Below are positions 27,862-37,632 of a stretch of DNA of 64,000 nucleotides, one piece after another. Every line of letters begins with the position of its first letter. Within the stretch, counting starts at the first letter, position 1. Under the pieces are notes generated by a model. It saw nothing but the letters and a program-made list of their open reading frames with translations. It did no database searches and was not told the origin of the DNA. This DNA is from Skermanella mucosa. GTDB lineage: Bacteria > Pseudomonadota > Alphaproteobacteria > Azospirillales > Azospirillaceae. Location: contig NZ_CP086106.1 of the NCBI RefSeq assembly GCF_016765655.2, forward strand, positions 3,647,001-3,711,000, in the 5' to 3' direction. The translations under genes and the position numbers were made by a program.

Positions 27862-28652
27862 GCGCCGTGCGCCTTCGCCAGACGTTCGGCAACCTTGGTG
27901 CCGAGATAGGCCTCGATCACGGCCGGATCGTCGCGCACCTCGCGGGCGGTGCCCTCGGCGATCTTGCGGCCGAAGTTCAGCACGGTGATGCGGTCGCACA
28001 GGTCCATGACAAAGCCCATGTTGTGCTCGACCAGCAGCAGCGTGATGTCGCGCCGGGCGACCTCCCGGAGCAGCGCAGCGAGGTCGCGGGTCTCCGTCGG
28101 GTTCATGCCGGCGGCGGGCTCGTCCAGCAGCAGCAGGCGCGGATTGCCGGCCAGGGCGCGGGCGATCTCCAGCCGGCGCTGGTCGCCATAGGACAAATCG
28201 CCGGACCGCACCCCCGCCTTGTCGGCGAGCCTCACGAACTCCAGCAATTCCATGGCTTTCGCCTTGGCCGCCCGCTCCTCCCGCCGGAACGCGGGCAGGC
28301 GCAGCAGCGCCGCGAGGCCGGACGCCTCCAGGCGCGTGTGCATCCCGGTCATGACGTTCTCGACCACCGTCATGTCGGAGAACATGCGGATGTTCTGGAA
28401 CGTCCGGGCGACGCCCAGCCGGGTCCGCTCGTAGGGCGCCGCCCCGGTGATGTCGCGCCCGTCGAGCGTCAGGGTGCCGGAGGTCGGCGGCAGCAGACCG
28501 GAGATCAGGTTGAAGAACGTCGTCTTGCCGGCCCCGTTGGGGCCGATGATGCCGTGGACGGAACCCGTCGCCACATCGACGTCGACCTCGTTGACGGCCA
28601 GCAGCCCGGTGAACTGCTTGGAGATCTGCCGGGCGGAAAGCAGGATGGTCAT
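27858..28652 (-). CDS. livG: Branched-chain amino acid ABC transporter ATP-binding protein LivG
   Basis: A 264-residue ATPase partner of LivF. It shows Walker A GPNGAGKTT, ARTFQNIRMF in the Q-loop region, the degenerate signature LSYGDQRR usual for LivG, Walker B LLLLDEPAAGMNP and the H-loop LLVEHNM. Four-base overlaps with livM upstream and livF downstream imply translational coupling within the operon. Confidence 0.95.
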   Translation of the reverse strand: MTILLSARQISKQFTGLLAVNEVDVDVATGSVHGIIGPNGAGKTTFFNLISGLLPPTSGTLTLDGRDITGAAPYERTRLGVARTFQNIRMFSDMTVVENVMTGMHTRLEASGLAALLRLPAFRREERAAKAKAMELLEFVRLADKAGVRSGDLSYGDQRRLEIARALAGNPRLLLLDEPAAGMNPTETRDLAALLREVARRDITLLLVEHNMGFVMDLCDRITVLNFGRKIAEGTAREVRDDPAVIEAYLGTKVAERLAKAHGA

Positions 28653-29491
28653 GGTGCCCGCCTCAGCCTGAAGGGAATGACGCCGCGCGGCAGGAACAGC
28701 ACCGCGACGACGATGATCAGCCCGTTGATCACCAGCCGGAAGTCCTGGAGCGGACGCAGCACCTCCGGCAGCGCCGTCAGGATCATGGCGCCGATCACCG
28801 GGGCGACGGGAGTGCCGATGCCACCCAGCAGCGCGAAGCTGAGGATCGTCACGGCCATTTCGAATCCGAATTCATTGGGGCCGATGAAGCTGTTGCTGTG
28901 CGCGGTCAGGCAGCCGGCCAGCCCCGCCAGCATGGAGGAGACGATCAGCGCCCCCAGCTTGTAGCGCGGCAGGTTGACGCCCATGACGCCGGCCACCGCC
29001 TCGTCCTCGCGCATCGCCTCCATGGCGCGGCCGATCTTGGATCGCCCGACCATCCAGAAGCCGACGACACCGAGCAGGAGCAGCAGATAGATCAGCCACA
29101 GGTCAGCCTTGCGCGGGATGCCGGACAGGCCGAGCGCGCCGCCGGTCAGTCCTTCGGCGTTGATGTAGAGGACGCGCAGAACCTCGCCCAGCGCGATGGT
29201 CGAGATCGCGAGGTAGACCCCGCTCAGCCGCAGCGTCGGGCCGCCGATCACCAGCGCCACCAGGGCCGGCGCGAGCGCCGACAGCGGCAGGACCAGCCAG
29301 AACGGCAGCCCCAGCTTCAGCGTCAGCAGCGCCCCGGTATAGGCGCCGATCCCCATGAAGGCGGCCTGCCCCAGGGAGAGCTGCCCCACGGCCATCACGC
29401 AATACATCGACAGGGCCAGCAGCCCATGGACCCCGAGAGCGTGGATCAGCGTCTCGTAGGTGAACAGGAAATCGTCAAGCCAGATGGGCAT
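28649..29491 (-). CDS. livM: Branched-chain amino acid ABC transporter permease LivM
   Basis: A 280-residue inner-membrane permease with about eight hydrophobic segments. The LivM-type motif LSLGQAAFMGIGAYTGALL lies near residue 40, and the coupling loop contains GRAMEAMREDEAVAGVMGVN. It pairs with LivH to form the channel and is positioned 4 bp after livH. It lacks the extra N-terminal region of E. coli LivM, as is common in alphaproteobacteria. Confidence 0.94.
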   Translation of the reverse strand: MPIWLDDFLFTYETLIHALGVHGLLALSMYCVMAVGQLSLGQAAFMGIGAYTGALLTLKLGLPFWLVLPLSALAPALVALVIGGPTLRLSGVYLAISTIALGEVLRVLYINAEGLTGGALGLSGIPRKADLWLIYLLLLLGVVGFWMVGRSKIGRAMEAMREDEAVAGVMGVNLPRYKLGALIVSSMLAGLAGCLTAHSNSFIGPNEFGFEMAVTILSFALLGGIGTPVAPVIGAMILTALPEVLRPLQDFRLVINGLIIVVAVLFLPRGVIPFRLRRAP

Positions 29492-29495
29492 GGCG

Positions 29496-30377
29496 TCAGG
29501 CCCTCTTCGCCTGGGCGCGGCCGAACAGGCCGACCGGGCGGAACCACAGGGTCAGCACCAGGATGGTGAAGGCGACCGCCTCCCTGGCGTTGGACGAGAT
29601 GTAGCCTGCCGTCAGCACTTCCAGCAGGCCCAGCAGCACGCCGGCGATCAACGCGCCGCGGATGTCGCCCAGGCCGCCGATGATGATGACGGCGAAGCCC
29701 CGGAGCATCATGTGCTCGCCCATGAAGGGCTGGATCGCGTTGAAGTTCAGGCCGATAAGGACGCCGGCCGCCCCGCCGAGCATGCCGGACAGGAAGGAGA
29801 CGGCGGCGACGGTCAGGCCGACATTGATGCCCATCAGGCGGGCCGCGTCCTCGTTCTCCGCAAGGGCGCGGATCATCAGGCCGAGCTTGGTGCGTTGGAG
29901 CAGCACGAACAGCAGGGCCACTAGCACCAGCGTGGTGCCGATGATCAGGATCTGCACCGTGGAGATCCGGACATCACCGAATTCCAGGGCGGAGTTGTCG
30001 ACGAAGCCGAAGGGGAAGCGCTGGATGTCGGTGCCGATGAAGACGGCCATCAGCGAATAGAGCGCCAGCACGGCGCCCAGGGTCACCATCAGCGACGCAA
30101 GCTCACCGGCCTTGGCCCGGCGAAGCCGCGTCAGCAGGAGCCAGTCCGCGACGACGGCCACCAGCCCGGCCGCGACCGCGCCCAGCGGCAGCGCCACCCA
30201 GATGTTGGCGCCAAGCTCGCGCGCGGCGGTCAGGGCCACGAAGGCGCCGACCGAGAAATAGAAGCCATAGGTCAGGTTGATGACCCGGAGCACGCCGAAG
30301 ATCAGCGTGAACCCCAGCGCGAAAAGCGCATAGGTCGACCCCAGCACCAGGCCGTTGACCAATTGTTGGGACAGCAT
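29496..30377 (-). CDS. livH: Branched-chain amino acid ABC transporter permease LivH
   Basis: A 293-residue permease with eight or so membrane segments and the LivH start MLSQQLVNGLVLGSTYALFA. The coupling helix includes LMIRALAENEDAARLMGIN. The ATG at 30377 matches the family start, although the frame is open to 30419 and neither start has a clear ribosome-binding site. Translation may depend on the structured livJ-livH junction upstream. Confidence 0.93.
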   Translation of the reverse strand: MLSQQLVNGLVLGSTYALFALGFTLIFGVLRVINLTYGFYFSVGAFVALTAARELGANIWVALPLGAVAAGLVAVVADWLLLTRLRRAKAGELASLMVTLGAVLALYSLMAVFIGTDIQRFPFGFVDNSALEFGDVRISTVQILIIGTTLVLVALLFVLLQRTKLGLMIRALAENEDAARLMGINVGLTVAAVSFLSGMLGGAAGVLIGLNFNAIQPFMGEHMMLRGFAVIIIGGLGDIRGALIAGVLLGLLEVLTAGYISSNAREAVAFTILVLTLWFRPVGLFGRAQAKRA

Positions 30378-30422
30378 GGAAAGAATGCGCCAATTCGTGG
30401 ATCTGGAAACGCCCCGCAAAGC

Positions 30423-30448
30423 GGAAGCCCGCCGCGAGGCGGGCCTCC
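30423..30448 (-). terminator. Hairpin between livJ and livH, probable attenuator
   Basis: GCCCGCC (30427-30433) and GGCGGGC (30438-30444) enclose a GCGA loop. Three further pairs beyond one mismatch extend the stem to 30423-30448. No long T-run follows on the minus strand. In liv operons such a structure commonly lowers transcription into the permease genes or stabilises livJ mRNA, so the binding protein is made in excess; that role is inferred here. Confidence 0.5.
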
Positions 30449-30472
30449 CTTAGCACGGTGCGTCGGCCGGAA

Positions 30473-31600
30473 CTACTCCAGGATTTCGAACCGGCCGTTT
30501 TTCATGGACAGCACGACGACGCCCTCGTTCGAGGCGGGATCGCGGCCTTCGGTGAAGGTGAACGGCCCCATGACGCCGTTGAAGTCGGTCTTGTAGAGCG
30601 CCTGGCGGATCTTGTCGCTTTCGGCCGCACCCGCCCGGTCGATCGCCTGGGCCACGATGTACATCGTGTCATAGGCCTGGGCCGCGAACTGGTCGGGGTC
30701 CTTGCCGTTCCGCTTCTTGTACTCGGCCACGAACTTCCGGTTCGCCTCGTCCGGCTTGGCGATGAACCATGGGCTGCCGACCAGCAGGCCGTCGGCCGCG
30801 GCGCCCGCGATCTCACCCAGCTTCGGCGAGTTGGCGCCGTTGCCGCCGATGAAGCGGACGCTGCTGGGAATGCCGAGCTGGCGCGCCTGGAGGACGACGC
30901 CGGAGATCGGCTCGACCAGCGCCGAGATGGTGATGGCGTCGACGCCAAGACCCTTGATCTTGGTCAGCTGGGCCGAGAAGTCGGTATCCTTGCTGCCGAA
31001 GGTCTCGATCGTCGCGATCTCCAGCCCCAGTTCCTCGGCCGCGGCCTTCATGCTGTCGAAGCCCGACTTGCTGAAGGCATCGTCGTTCGCGTACATCATC
31101 GCGATCTTCTTGATGCCGAACTTCTCCTGCGCCGTCTTCAGCGTGACCGGAACGACGTCGGATTCCGGCAGCGACGTGCGGAAGATGAACGGCCCGATCT
31201 CGGTGATGCCCTTGGCGGTGGTCGAGGTGCCGACCGTGACCACCTCGCGCCCGTTGGTGACCGGGCCGACGGCGAACATCTCGTTGGACAGCGTCGGGCC
31301 GATCACGACCGGCACCTTGTCGCGGCCGACCAGCTTGCGCGCGGCGTTGACCGCCTGGTCCTTGTTGCCGGCCGAGTCCTCGACGATCAGCGCCAGCTTC
31401 TTCCCGCCGAGCACGCCGCCCTTGGCGTTGATCTCGTCCATCGCCAGTTCGAGGCCGCCCTTGATGGCGGTGCCGTAGGCGGCACTCGGCCCGGACAGGA
31501 TCTCGATGGCGCCGATGGTCACCGTCTCCTGCGCCATGACAGGCGTCGCCAGGAGCGAACCGAGCGCGATCGCCCCTACCGTCGCAAGCATCCTGGACAT
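30473..31600 (-). CDS. livJ: Branched-chain amino acid-binding periplasmic protein LivJ
   Basis: A 375-residue periplasmic substrate-binding protein of the HAAT family. A Sec signal peptide ends near TPVMAQ. The mature protein begins with VTIGAIEILSGPSAAYG, the ligand-facing strand of the family, and two alpha/beta lobes follow. It is the first gene of livJHMGF and captures leucine-type amino acids for import; the exact specificity cannot be read. The neighbouring liu genes fit a role in leucine use. Confidence 0.93.
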   Translation of the reverse strand: MSRMLATVGAIALGSLLATPVMAQETVTIGAIEILSGPSAAYGTAIKGGLELAMDEINAKGGVLGGKKLALIVEDSAGNKDQAVNAARKLVGRDKVPVVIGPTLSNEMFAVGPVTNGREVVTVGTSTTAKGITEIGPFIFRTSLPESDVVPVTLKTAQEKFGIKKIAMMYANDDAFSKSGFDSMKAAAEELGLEIATIETFGSKDTDFSAQLTKIKGLGVDAITISALVEPISGVVLQARQLGIPSSVRFIGGNGANSPKLGEIAGAAADGLLVGSPWFIAKPDEANRKFVAEYKKRNGKDPDQFAAQAYDTMYIVAQAIDRAGAAESDKIRQALYKTDFNGVMGPFTFTEGRDPASNEGVVVLSMKNGRFEILE

Positions 31601-31689
31601 GTTGTTTCTCCCTGAGTTTTCCCGCTGGCCCGGAACTTGTCCGGCCTGCTCCTAAAATGCAAGCTCCGACCCGTGAACCGGTCAGTCCC

Positions 31690-31768
31690 GTAGGTCGGCT
31701 GGAGCGAAGATGCTGCCGACAAAGCCGGCGCGTTGCCGTCGGCTGCCGCTTCGCTCTAGCCGACCTAC
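31690..31768. repeat. REP-like intergenic palindrome
   Basis: Twenty-base arms GTAGGTCGGCTGGAGCGAAG (31690-31709) and its near-perfect complement (31749-31768, one mismatch) flank a centre with a second stem (GCCGAC at 31715-31720, GTCGGC at 31738-31743). The GTAGGTCGG...CCGACCTAC ends are like repetitive extragenic palindromes found in many proteobacteria. It lies between liuD and livJ. No second copy was noticed in the window. Confidence 0.55.
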
Positions 31769-31816
31769 ATTTCTTGCAACCAAAGGTAGGGTTGAGGTTG
31801 GGGTGCAGTTTCAGCC

Positions 31817-33823
31817 CTATGGCGTCGAGGTCTCCGCGAAGCCGATCAGTTCGGCGCCGTCCTCGACTTGGTCGCCGACGGCGTAGCGGACCTTCTCGAC
31901 GGTGCCGTCGGCGGGCGCCTTGATGGTGTGCTCCATCTTCATCGCTTCCATCACCACCAGCGGCTGTCCCTTTGTCACCACCGCTCCCGGCTCGGTCAGC
32001 ACGGCGATGATCTTGCCCGGCATCGGGGCGATCAGGCGGCTGCCCGGCGCTTCCGCCGCATCGGCGCCGGCCAGCGGCTCGATCAGGGTCAGGCGATGGC
32101 TGCCGCGCTCGCGGAAGACGGCGATGTCGGCGCCCCGGCGCACGACGGTGCCCTCCAGCCGCCGGCCGCCCAGGTCGGCGGACAGCGTGCCGTCGGGGGC
32201 GAGCCGGCCCGACGCTTCGACGGTGCCGCCGGGAAGGTCGAGCCGGTAGCTGCCCCGACGGTAGATCAGATGGACCGGCCGGTCCGTCCCGCCGTCGCGG
32301 AACGTCAGCGTGTCGTGGGCGTCATCGTTCAGCCGCCAGCCGTCGCTGCCCGCCCACGGGCTGTACGGGTCGGCCGATGCCGCCGCGACCGCCCGCGCCT
32401 TGGCGGAGCGTTCCAGCAGCACCGCGAGCGACGCCAGCGCCAGCACCTCGTCGTCGGCCGGGGCCGGTTCGGGCAGCAGGTCGTCCTGGTAACGCTCGAT
32501 GAACTTGGTATCGAGATCGGCCGCGAGGAACGCCGGATGGGAGGCGATGGCCAGCAGGAAGTCCGTGTTCGCCGCCAGCCCGACCACCTGGGTCGCGGCC
32601 AGGGCGCCGCGCAGCTTGCGCACCGCGGCCGCCCGGTCCTCCCCTTTGACGATCAGCTTGGCGATCATCGGGTCGTAATGGATCGAGATGGTATCGCCCG
32701 CGCGTACCCCGGTATCGGTCCGAATGCCGAAATCGAGCGGCGGAAAGACCAGATGGTCGAGGCGGCCGGTCTGCGGCAGGAAGCCCTTCTGCGGGTCCTC
32801 GGCGTACAGGCGCACCTCGATGGCGTGCCCGTGGATAAACAGCCGGTCCTGGGTCAACGGCAGCGGCTGGCCGGAGGCGACACGGAGTTGCCATTCCACC
32901 AGGTCCTGGCCGGTGATGTACTCCGTCACCGGATGCTCGACCTGGAGGCGGGTGTTCATTTCCATGAAGAAGAACGAACCGTCCTCGTCCAGCAGGAACT
33001 CCACCGTCCCCGCCCCGACATAGCCGATCGCCCGGGCGGCGGCCACGGCGGCCTCGCCCATGCGGCGGCGGGTGTCCGGATCCAGGTTGGGGGCAGGCGC
33101 CTCCTCCACCACCTTCTGATGGCGGCGCTGGATCGAGCAGTCGCGCTCGAACAGGTAGACGCAGCCGCCGTGGGTGTCGGCGAAGACCTGGATCTCCACG
33201 TGGCGCGGCCGGGTGACGTAGCGCTCGATCAGCACGCGGTCGTCGCCGAAAGCGTTGATCGCCTCCCGCTTGGCGCCGTTCAGCTGGTCGTCGAACTCCT
33301 CCGGTCCGGCGACCACCCGCATGCCCTTGCCGCCGCCGCCGGCCGACGCCTTGATCAGCACCGGATAACCGATGCGGCCGGCTTCGGCGCGCAGCAGGTC
33401 CGGATCCTGGTCCTCCCCGTGATAGCCCGGCACCAGCGGCACGCCGGCTTTCTCCATCAGCGCCTTGGCCTCGGACTTGCCGCCCATGGCGCGGATCGCA
33501 GACGCCGGCGGGCCGATGAAGACGACGCCGGCCCGTTCGCAGGCCTCGGCGAAGCCGGCGTTCTCCGACAGGAAACCGTAGCCGGGATGGATTGCTTCGG
33601 CGCCGGAACGCTTCGCCACGTCCAGGATGGCGTCGCCGCGCAGATAGCTTTCGCGGGCCGGCGCCGGCCCGATGTGCCAGGCCTCGTCGGCCATCTCCAC
33701 ATGCAGGGCGCCGGCATCGGCGTCGGAATAGACCGCGACGGTGCGGATGCCGAGTTGCCTGGCGGTACGGATGACCCGGCAGGCGATCTCGCCCCGGTTG
33801 GCGATCAGGATCTTGGAAAACAT
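31817..33823 (-). CDS. liuD: 3-methylcrotonyl-CoA carboxylase biotin-containing alpha subunit
   Basis: A 668-residue biotin carboxylase plus biotin carrier protein. Residues 1-450 carry the ATP-grasp carboxylase with ASAGGGGKGMRV and MEMNTRLQVEHPVTE. The C-terminus has the biotinylation site VVMEAMKMEHTI. Together with LiuB it carboxylates 3-methylcrotonyl-CoA to 3-methylglutaconyl-CoA in leucine breakdown. Propionyl-CoA carboxylase is the main alternative, but the liuABC context decides. It is last in the liuABCD operon, 5 bp after liuC. Confidence 0.93.
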   Translation of the reverse strand: MFSKILIANRGEIACRVIRTARQLGIRTVAVYSDADAGALHVEMADEAWHIGPAPARESYLRGDAILDVAKRSGAEAIHPGYGFLSENAGFAEACERAGVVFIGPPASAIRAMGGKSEAKALMEKAGVPLVPGYHGEDQDPDLLRAEAGRIGYPVLIKASAGGGGKGMRVVAGPEEFDDQLNGAKREAINAFGDDRVLIERYVTRPRHVEIQVFADTHGGCVYLFERDCSIQRRHQKVVEEAPAPNLDPDTRRRMGEAAVAAARAIGYVGAGTVEFLLDEDGSFFFMEMNTRLQVEHPVTEYITGQDLVEWQLRVASGQPLPLTQDRLFIHGHAIEVRLYAEDPQKGFLPQTGRLDHLVFPPLDFGIRTDTGVRAGDTISIHYDPMIAKLIVKGEDRAAAVRKLRGALAATQVVGLAANTDFLLAIASHPAFLAADLDTKFIERYQDDLLPEPAPADDEVLALASLAVLLERSAKARAVAAASADPYSPWAGSDGWRLNDDAHDTLTFRDGGTDRPVHLIYRRGSYRLDLPGGTVEASGRLAPDGTLSADLGGRRLEGTVVRRGADIAVFRERGSHRLTLIEPLAGADAAEAPGSRLIAPMPGKIIAVLTEPGAVVTKGQPLVVMEAMKMEHTIKAPADGTVEKVRYAVGDQVEDGAELIGFAETSTP

Positions 33824-33828
33824 GGTGT

Positions 33829-34620
33829 CTACCTCGCCGTCCAGGCCGGCTTGCGCTTTTCGAGGAACGCCGCCAGACCCTCGCGCCCTTCGGAGGAGGC
33901 GCGGATGGTGGCGATGCGTTCGGCGGTGTCACGGATAACGGCGGCGTTCACGGGCCGGTGCGCCACGGCGAAGATCAGGTCCTTGGCCGCCTTCTGCGCG
34001 GCGGGGCCGCCTTCCGCCAAGCGCGCCAGGACGCTGTCCAGCGTCTCGTCCAGCTTGTCCGCCGGGACTACCTGATGGACCAGCCCGACGCGCAGCGCCT
34101 CGTCCGCGGCGAACCGCTCCGCCGTCAGGAAATAACGGCGCGACGCCCGCTCGCCGATCGCCGCCACCACGTAGGGCGAGATGACGGCCGGGATCAGGCC
34201 CAACTTCACTTCAGACAGGCTGAAGGAGGCTCCTTCGGCCGCGATCGCGATGTCGCAGCAGGCGACCAGCCCGACCCCGCCGCCGAAAGCGGCGCCCTGC
34301 ACCACCGCGACCGTGGGCCGGGGCAGGAAGTTGAGGGTCCGCATCAGTTCTGCAAGCCCTTCGGCGTCGCGCAGGTTCTCGTCGGGGCCGTAGCCGGCCA
34401 TGCGCTGCATCCAGCCCAGGTCGGCCCCGGCCGAGAAGCTTTTCCCCGCGGCCCGAAGCACGACCGCACGCACCCGGTCGTCCTCGCCCAGGCGCCGCAG
34501 GGTCGCGGTCATCTCGGCGATGACCTGATCGTTGAAGGCGTTGTGGACCTCCGCCCGGTTCATGGTGACGGTTGCGATGCCGTCGTCCCGGATGTCGGTC
34601 AGGATGCTGGTGCTGTCCAT
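33829..34620 (-). CDS. liuC: Methylglutaconyl-CoA hydratase (enoyl-CoA hydratase family)
   Basis: A 263-residue crotonase-fold enzyme, here expected to hydrate 3-methylglutaconyl-CoA to HMG-CoA. It shows the oxyanion-hole segments SFSAGADLGWMQ and VQGAAFGGGVGLVACCD, and LSEVKLGLIPAVISPYV with the region of the catalytic Glu. The ATG at 34620 follows GGAGG-like bases and gives normal length. The position between liuB and liuD gives the specificity; sequence alone says only crotonase family. Confidence 0.92.
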   Translation of the reverse strand: MDSTSILTDIRDDGIATVTMNRAEVHNAFNDQVIAEMTATLRRLGEDDRVRAVVLRAAGKSFSAGADLGWMQRMAGYGPDENLRDAEGLAELMRTLNFLPRPTVAVVQGAAFGGGVGLVACCDIAIAAEGASFSLSEVKLGLIPAVISPYVVAAIGERASRRYFLTAERFAADEALRVGLVHQVVPADKLDETLDSVLARLAEGGPAAQKAAKDLIFAVAHRPVNAAVIRDTAERIATIRASSEGREGLAAFLEKRKPAWTAR

Positions 34621-34658
34621 CGGCGTTTCCTCCCTGCCTTTTGCCCTGCCTTTTCCCA

Positions 34659-36266
34659 TCACATCCGGAACACGCCGAACTTCGGCGGCGGGATCGGGGC
34701 GTTGAGGGCGGCGGAGATGCCGAGGCCAAGGGTCATGCGGGTATCGGCCGGGTCGATGATGCCGTCGTCCCACAGCCGGGCGCTGGCGTAATAGGGATGG
34801 CCCTGATGCTCGTACTGCTCGCGGATGGGCGCCTTGAACGCTTCCTCGTCCTCGGCGCTCCAGCTCTTGCCCTGGGATTCCATGCCGTCTCGGCGGACCT
34901 GGGCCAGCACGCCGGCGGCCTGCTCCCCGCCCATCACCGAGATGCGGGAATTGGGCCACATCCAGAGGAAGCGGGGGCCGAACGCCCGGCCGCACATGCC
35001 GTAATTGCCCGCGCCGAAGCTGCCGCCGATCACGACCGTGAACTTGGGCACCTGAGCGCAGGCGACCGCCATGACCAGCTTGGCGCCATCCTTGGCGATG
35101 CCGCCGGCTTCGTACTTCTTGCCGACCATGAAGCCGGTGATGTTCTGGAGGAACACCAGCGGAATGCCGCGCTGGCAGCACAGTTCGATGAAATGCGCGC
35201 CCTTGAGGGCCGATTCAGAGAACAGGATGCCGTTGTTGGCGATGATGCCGACGGGATAGCCGAAGATGTGGGCGAATCCGCAGACCAGCGTGGTGCCGTA
35301 GAGCTGCTTGAACTCGTCGAACTCGGAACCGTCCACGATCCGGGCGATCACCTCGCGCACGTCGAAGGGCTTCCGCGTATCGCTGGGAATGATGCCGTAC
35401 ATTTCCTCGGCGGCGTAGAGCGGCTCGGCCGGGGCGCGCAACTCCACCTGGGGCCGCTTCGGCCGGTTCAGGTTGCCGACGATCCGCCGGGCGATGCTCA
35501 GCGCATGGGGATCGTTCAGCGCGTAATGGTCGGTCACGCCGGAGGTCCGGCTATGGACGTCGGCTCCGCCCAGATCCTCCGCCGAGACGACCTCGCCGGT
35601 CGCGGCCTTCACCAGCGGCGGGCCGCCGAGGAAGATGGTGCCTTGTTTCCGCACGATGATCGACTCGTCGCTCATGGCCGGGACATAGGCGCCGCCCGCC
35701 GTGCAGCTTCCCATCACCACCGCGATCTGCGGGATGCCCTGGGCCGACATGGTGGCCTGGTTGTAGAAGATGCGGCCGAAATGGTCCCGGTCGGGGAACA
35801 CCTCGTCCTGGTTCGGCAGGTTGGCGCCGCCGCTGTCCACCAGATAGATGCAAGGGAGGTTGTTCTCCCGGGCGATCTCCTGGGCGCGCAGGTGCTTCTT
35901 GACGGTCAGCGGGAAATAGGTCCCGCCCTTGACCGTCGCGTCGTTGGCGATCACCACGCATTCCCGCCCCGACACCCGGCCGATTCCGGTCAGGATGCCG
36001 GCGGCATGGATCGGCTCCTCGTAGACGCCGTGGGCCGCCAGCTGGGAGAATTCCAGGTAGGGCGTTCCGGGGTCGAGCAGCGTGCGCACCCGGTCGCGCG
36101 GCAGCAGCTTGCCCCGCGACAGGTGGCGGTCGCGGGCCTTGGCCCCTCCCCCCTGCTTGACCTCGTGGACCTTGTCGCGCAGGTCGGCGACCAGCCCGCG
36201 CATTGCCTCGGCATTGTCGGCGAAGGCGGAGTCGCGGGTGTCGATGGCGGATTTCAGGATGGTCAT
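34659..36266 (-). CDS. liuB: 3-methylcrotonyl-CoA carboxylase carboxyltransferase beta subunit
   Basis: A 535-residue biotin-dependent carboxyltransferase that moves CO2 from LiuD biotin to 3-methylcrotonyl-CoA. It has the crotonase-type N and C domains, with [33 protein letters not shown] and [16 protein letters not shown], as in MccB proteins. It lies 8 bp after liuA, and liuC follows after 38 bp. Length equals the family norm. Confidence 0.95.
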   Translation of the reverse strand: MTILKSAIDTRDSAFADNAEAMRGLVADLRDKVHEVKQGGGAKARDRHLSRGKLLPRDRVRTLLDPGTPYLEFSQLAAHGVYEEPIHAAGILTGIGRVSGRECVVIANDATVKGGTYFPLTVKKHLRAQEIARENNLPCIYLVDSGGANLPNQDEVFPDRDHFGRIFYNQATMSAQGIPQIAVVMGSCTAGGAYVPAMSDESIIVRKQGTIFLGGPPLVKAATGEVVSAEDLGGADVHSRTSGVTDHYALNDPHALSIARRIVGNLNRPKRPQVELRAPAEPLYAAEEMYGIIPSDTRKPFDVREVIARIVDGSEFDEFKQLYGTTLVCGFAHIFGYPVGIIANNGILFSESALKGAHFIELCCQRGIPLVFLQNITGFMVGKKYEAGGIAKDGAKLVMAVACAQVPKFTVVIGGSFGAGNYGMCGRAFGPRFLWMWPNSRISVMGGEQAAGVLAQVRRDGMESQGKSWSAEDEEAFKAPIREQYEHQGHPYYASARLWDDGIIDPADTRMTLGLGISAALNAPIPPPKFGVFRM

Positions 36267-36274
36267 GGCAGGTC

Positions 36275-37447
36275 TCAGGCCGTCTCTTTGAACAGCTCGC
36301 GGCCGATCAGCATGCGCCGGATCTCGCTAGTGCCGGCACCGATCTCGTAGAGCTTGGCGTCGCGCAGCAGGCGGCCGGTCGGGTACTCGTTGATATAGCC
36401 GTTGCCGCCCAGCAGCTGGATGGCGTCCAGCGCCACCTGGGTCGCCGCCTCGGCCGCGTACAGGATGGCCCCGGCCGCGTCCTTGCGGGTGGTCTTGCCG
36501 GCGTCGCAGGCGCGGGCCACGGCATAGACATAGGCCCGGCAGGCGTTCAGCCGGGTATAGATGTCGGCAAGCTTGCCCTGGACCAGCTGGAACTCGCCGA
36601 TCGGGGTGTCGAACTGCTTGCGCTCGTGGACGTACGGAACGACCACGTCGAGGGCCGCCTGCATGATGCCGACCGGGCCGGCGGCCAGGACGGCGCGCTC
36701 ATAGTCGAGGCCCGACATCAGCACGTTGACGCCCTTGCCAACGGGGCCGAGCACGTTCTCCTCAGGCACCTCGCAGTCCTCGAACACCAACTCGGAGGTG
36801 GGCGAGCCCCGCATCCCCAGCTTGTCCAGCTTCTGCGCCGGGCGGAATCCCTTGAAGCCCTTCTCGATCAGGAAGGCGGTGATGCCGCGCGGGCCGGCGG
36901 ACGGATCGGTCTTGGCGTAGACCACCAGCGTCTCCGCATAGTGGCCGTTGGTGATCCACATCTTGGAGCCGTTCAGCACGTAGCGGTCGCCGCGCCGGTC
37001 GGCGCGCAGCCGCATGGAGACCACGTCGGAGCCGGCGCCCGGCTCGGACATGGCGAGCGCCCCGACATGCTCGCCGGACAGCAGCTTGGGCAGGTAGCGG
37101 TTCTTCTGTTCCGGCGTGCCCCAGCGGTTGATCTGGTTGACGCACAGGTTGGAGTGGGCGCCGTAGCTGAGCCCGACCGAGGCGGAGGCGCGGCTGATTT
37201 CCTCCATCGCGACGACGTGGGCGAGATAGCCCATGTCCACGCCGCCGAACTCCTCCGACACCGTGATGCCGTGCAGGCCCAGTTCGCCCATGGCCGGCCA
37301 CAGGTCGATCGGGAAGTCGTCCTTGGCGTCGATCTCCGCCGCGCGGGGGGCGATCTTCTCCTGCGCGAAGGTGCGCACGGTGTCGCGCAGCATCTCCAGG
37401 TCCGAACCGAGGCCGAAATCGAGTTCGCTATGGGTGGGTATCGCCAT
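36275..37447 (-). CDS. liuA: Isovaleryl-CoA dehydrogenase
   Basis: A 390-residue FAD enzyme of the acyl-CoA dehydrogenase family, oxidising isovaleryl-CoA to 3-methylcrotonyl-CoA. It carries [20 protein letters not shown] (flavin and substrate contacts), [19 protein letters not shown] and [20 protein letters not shown] near the C-terminus. In isovaleryl-CoA dehydrogenases the catalytic Glu lies in helix G, here in the GLDYERAVL region. It is the first gene of liuABCD and is divergent from a TetR gene. Confidence 0.95.
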   Translation of the reverse strand: MAIPTHSELDFGLGSDLEMLRDTVRTFAQEKIAPRAAEIDAKDDFPIDLWPAMGELGLHGITVSEEFGGVDMGYLAHVVAMEEISRASASVGLSYGAHSNLCVNQINRWGTPEQKNRYLPKLLSGEHVGALAMSEPGAGSDVVSMRLRADRRGDRYVLNGSKMWITNGHYAETLVVYAKTDPSAGPRGITAFLIEKGFKGFRPAQKLDKLGMRGSPTSELVFEDCEVPEENVLGPVGKGVNVLMSGLDYERAVLAAGPVGIMQAALDVVVPYVHERKQFDTPIGEFQLVQGKLADIYTRLNACRAYVYAVARACDAGKTTRKDAAGAILYAAEAATQVALDAIQLLGGNGYINEYPTGRLLRDAKLYEIGAGTSEIRRMLIGRELFKETA

Positions 37448-37500
37448 TGTGTCCGCTCCTCCCGCTGGGCATCGCCCGGGCAGCGCCGCCGGGCTCGTTT

Positions 37501-37520
37501 AAATACGAACATACGTTTTT
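37501..37520. promoter_or_regulatory. Candidate TetR operator in the liuA-tetR intergenic region
   Basis: A 20-bp dyad, AAATACG (37501-37507), six bases, then CGTTTTT (37514-37520), has one mismatch between the arms. The predicted liuA -10 box lies in its centre, so a bound repressor would block liuA. It is 53 bp before the liuA start and 113 bp before the tetR start. Confidence 0.5.
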
Positions 37521-37536
37521 ATTTTACTTCGCGCAA
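37508..37536 (-). promoter_or_regulatory. liuA: Predicted liuA promoter
   Basis: Minus strand TTGCGC (37536-37531) and TATGTT (37513-37508) are 17 bp apart. Each box matches four of six consensus bases. The -10 sits inside the dyad at 37501-37520. Confidence 0.4.
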
Positions 37537-37632
37537 CGGCGTATCGGCGGCATAATAGGACATGACGCCCAGGATTGCGCCGGCTTTCGGCCCTGATATG
37601 GAACGGGCAGCATCGAACCAGGAAAACCCACC

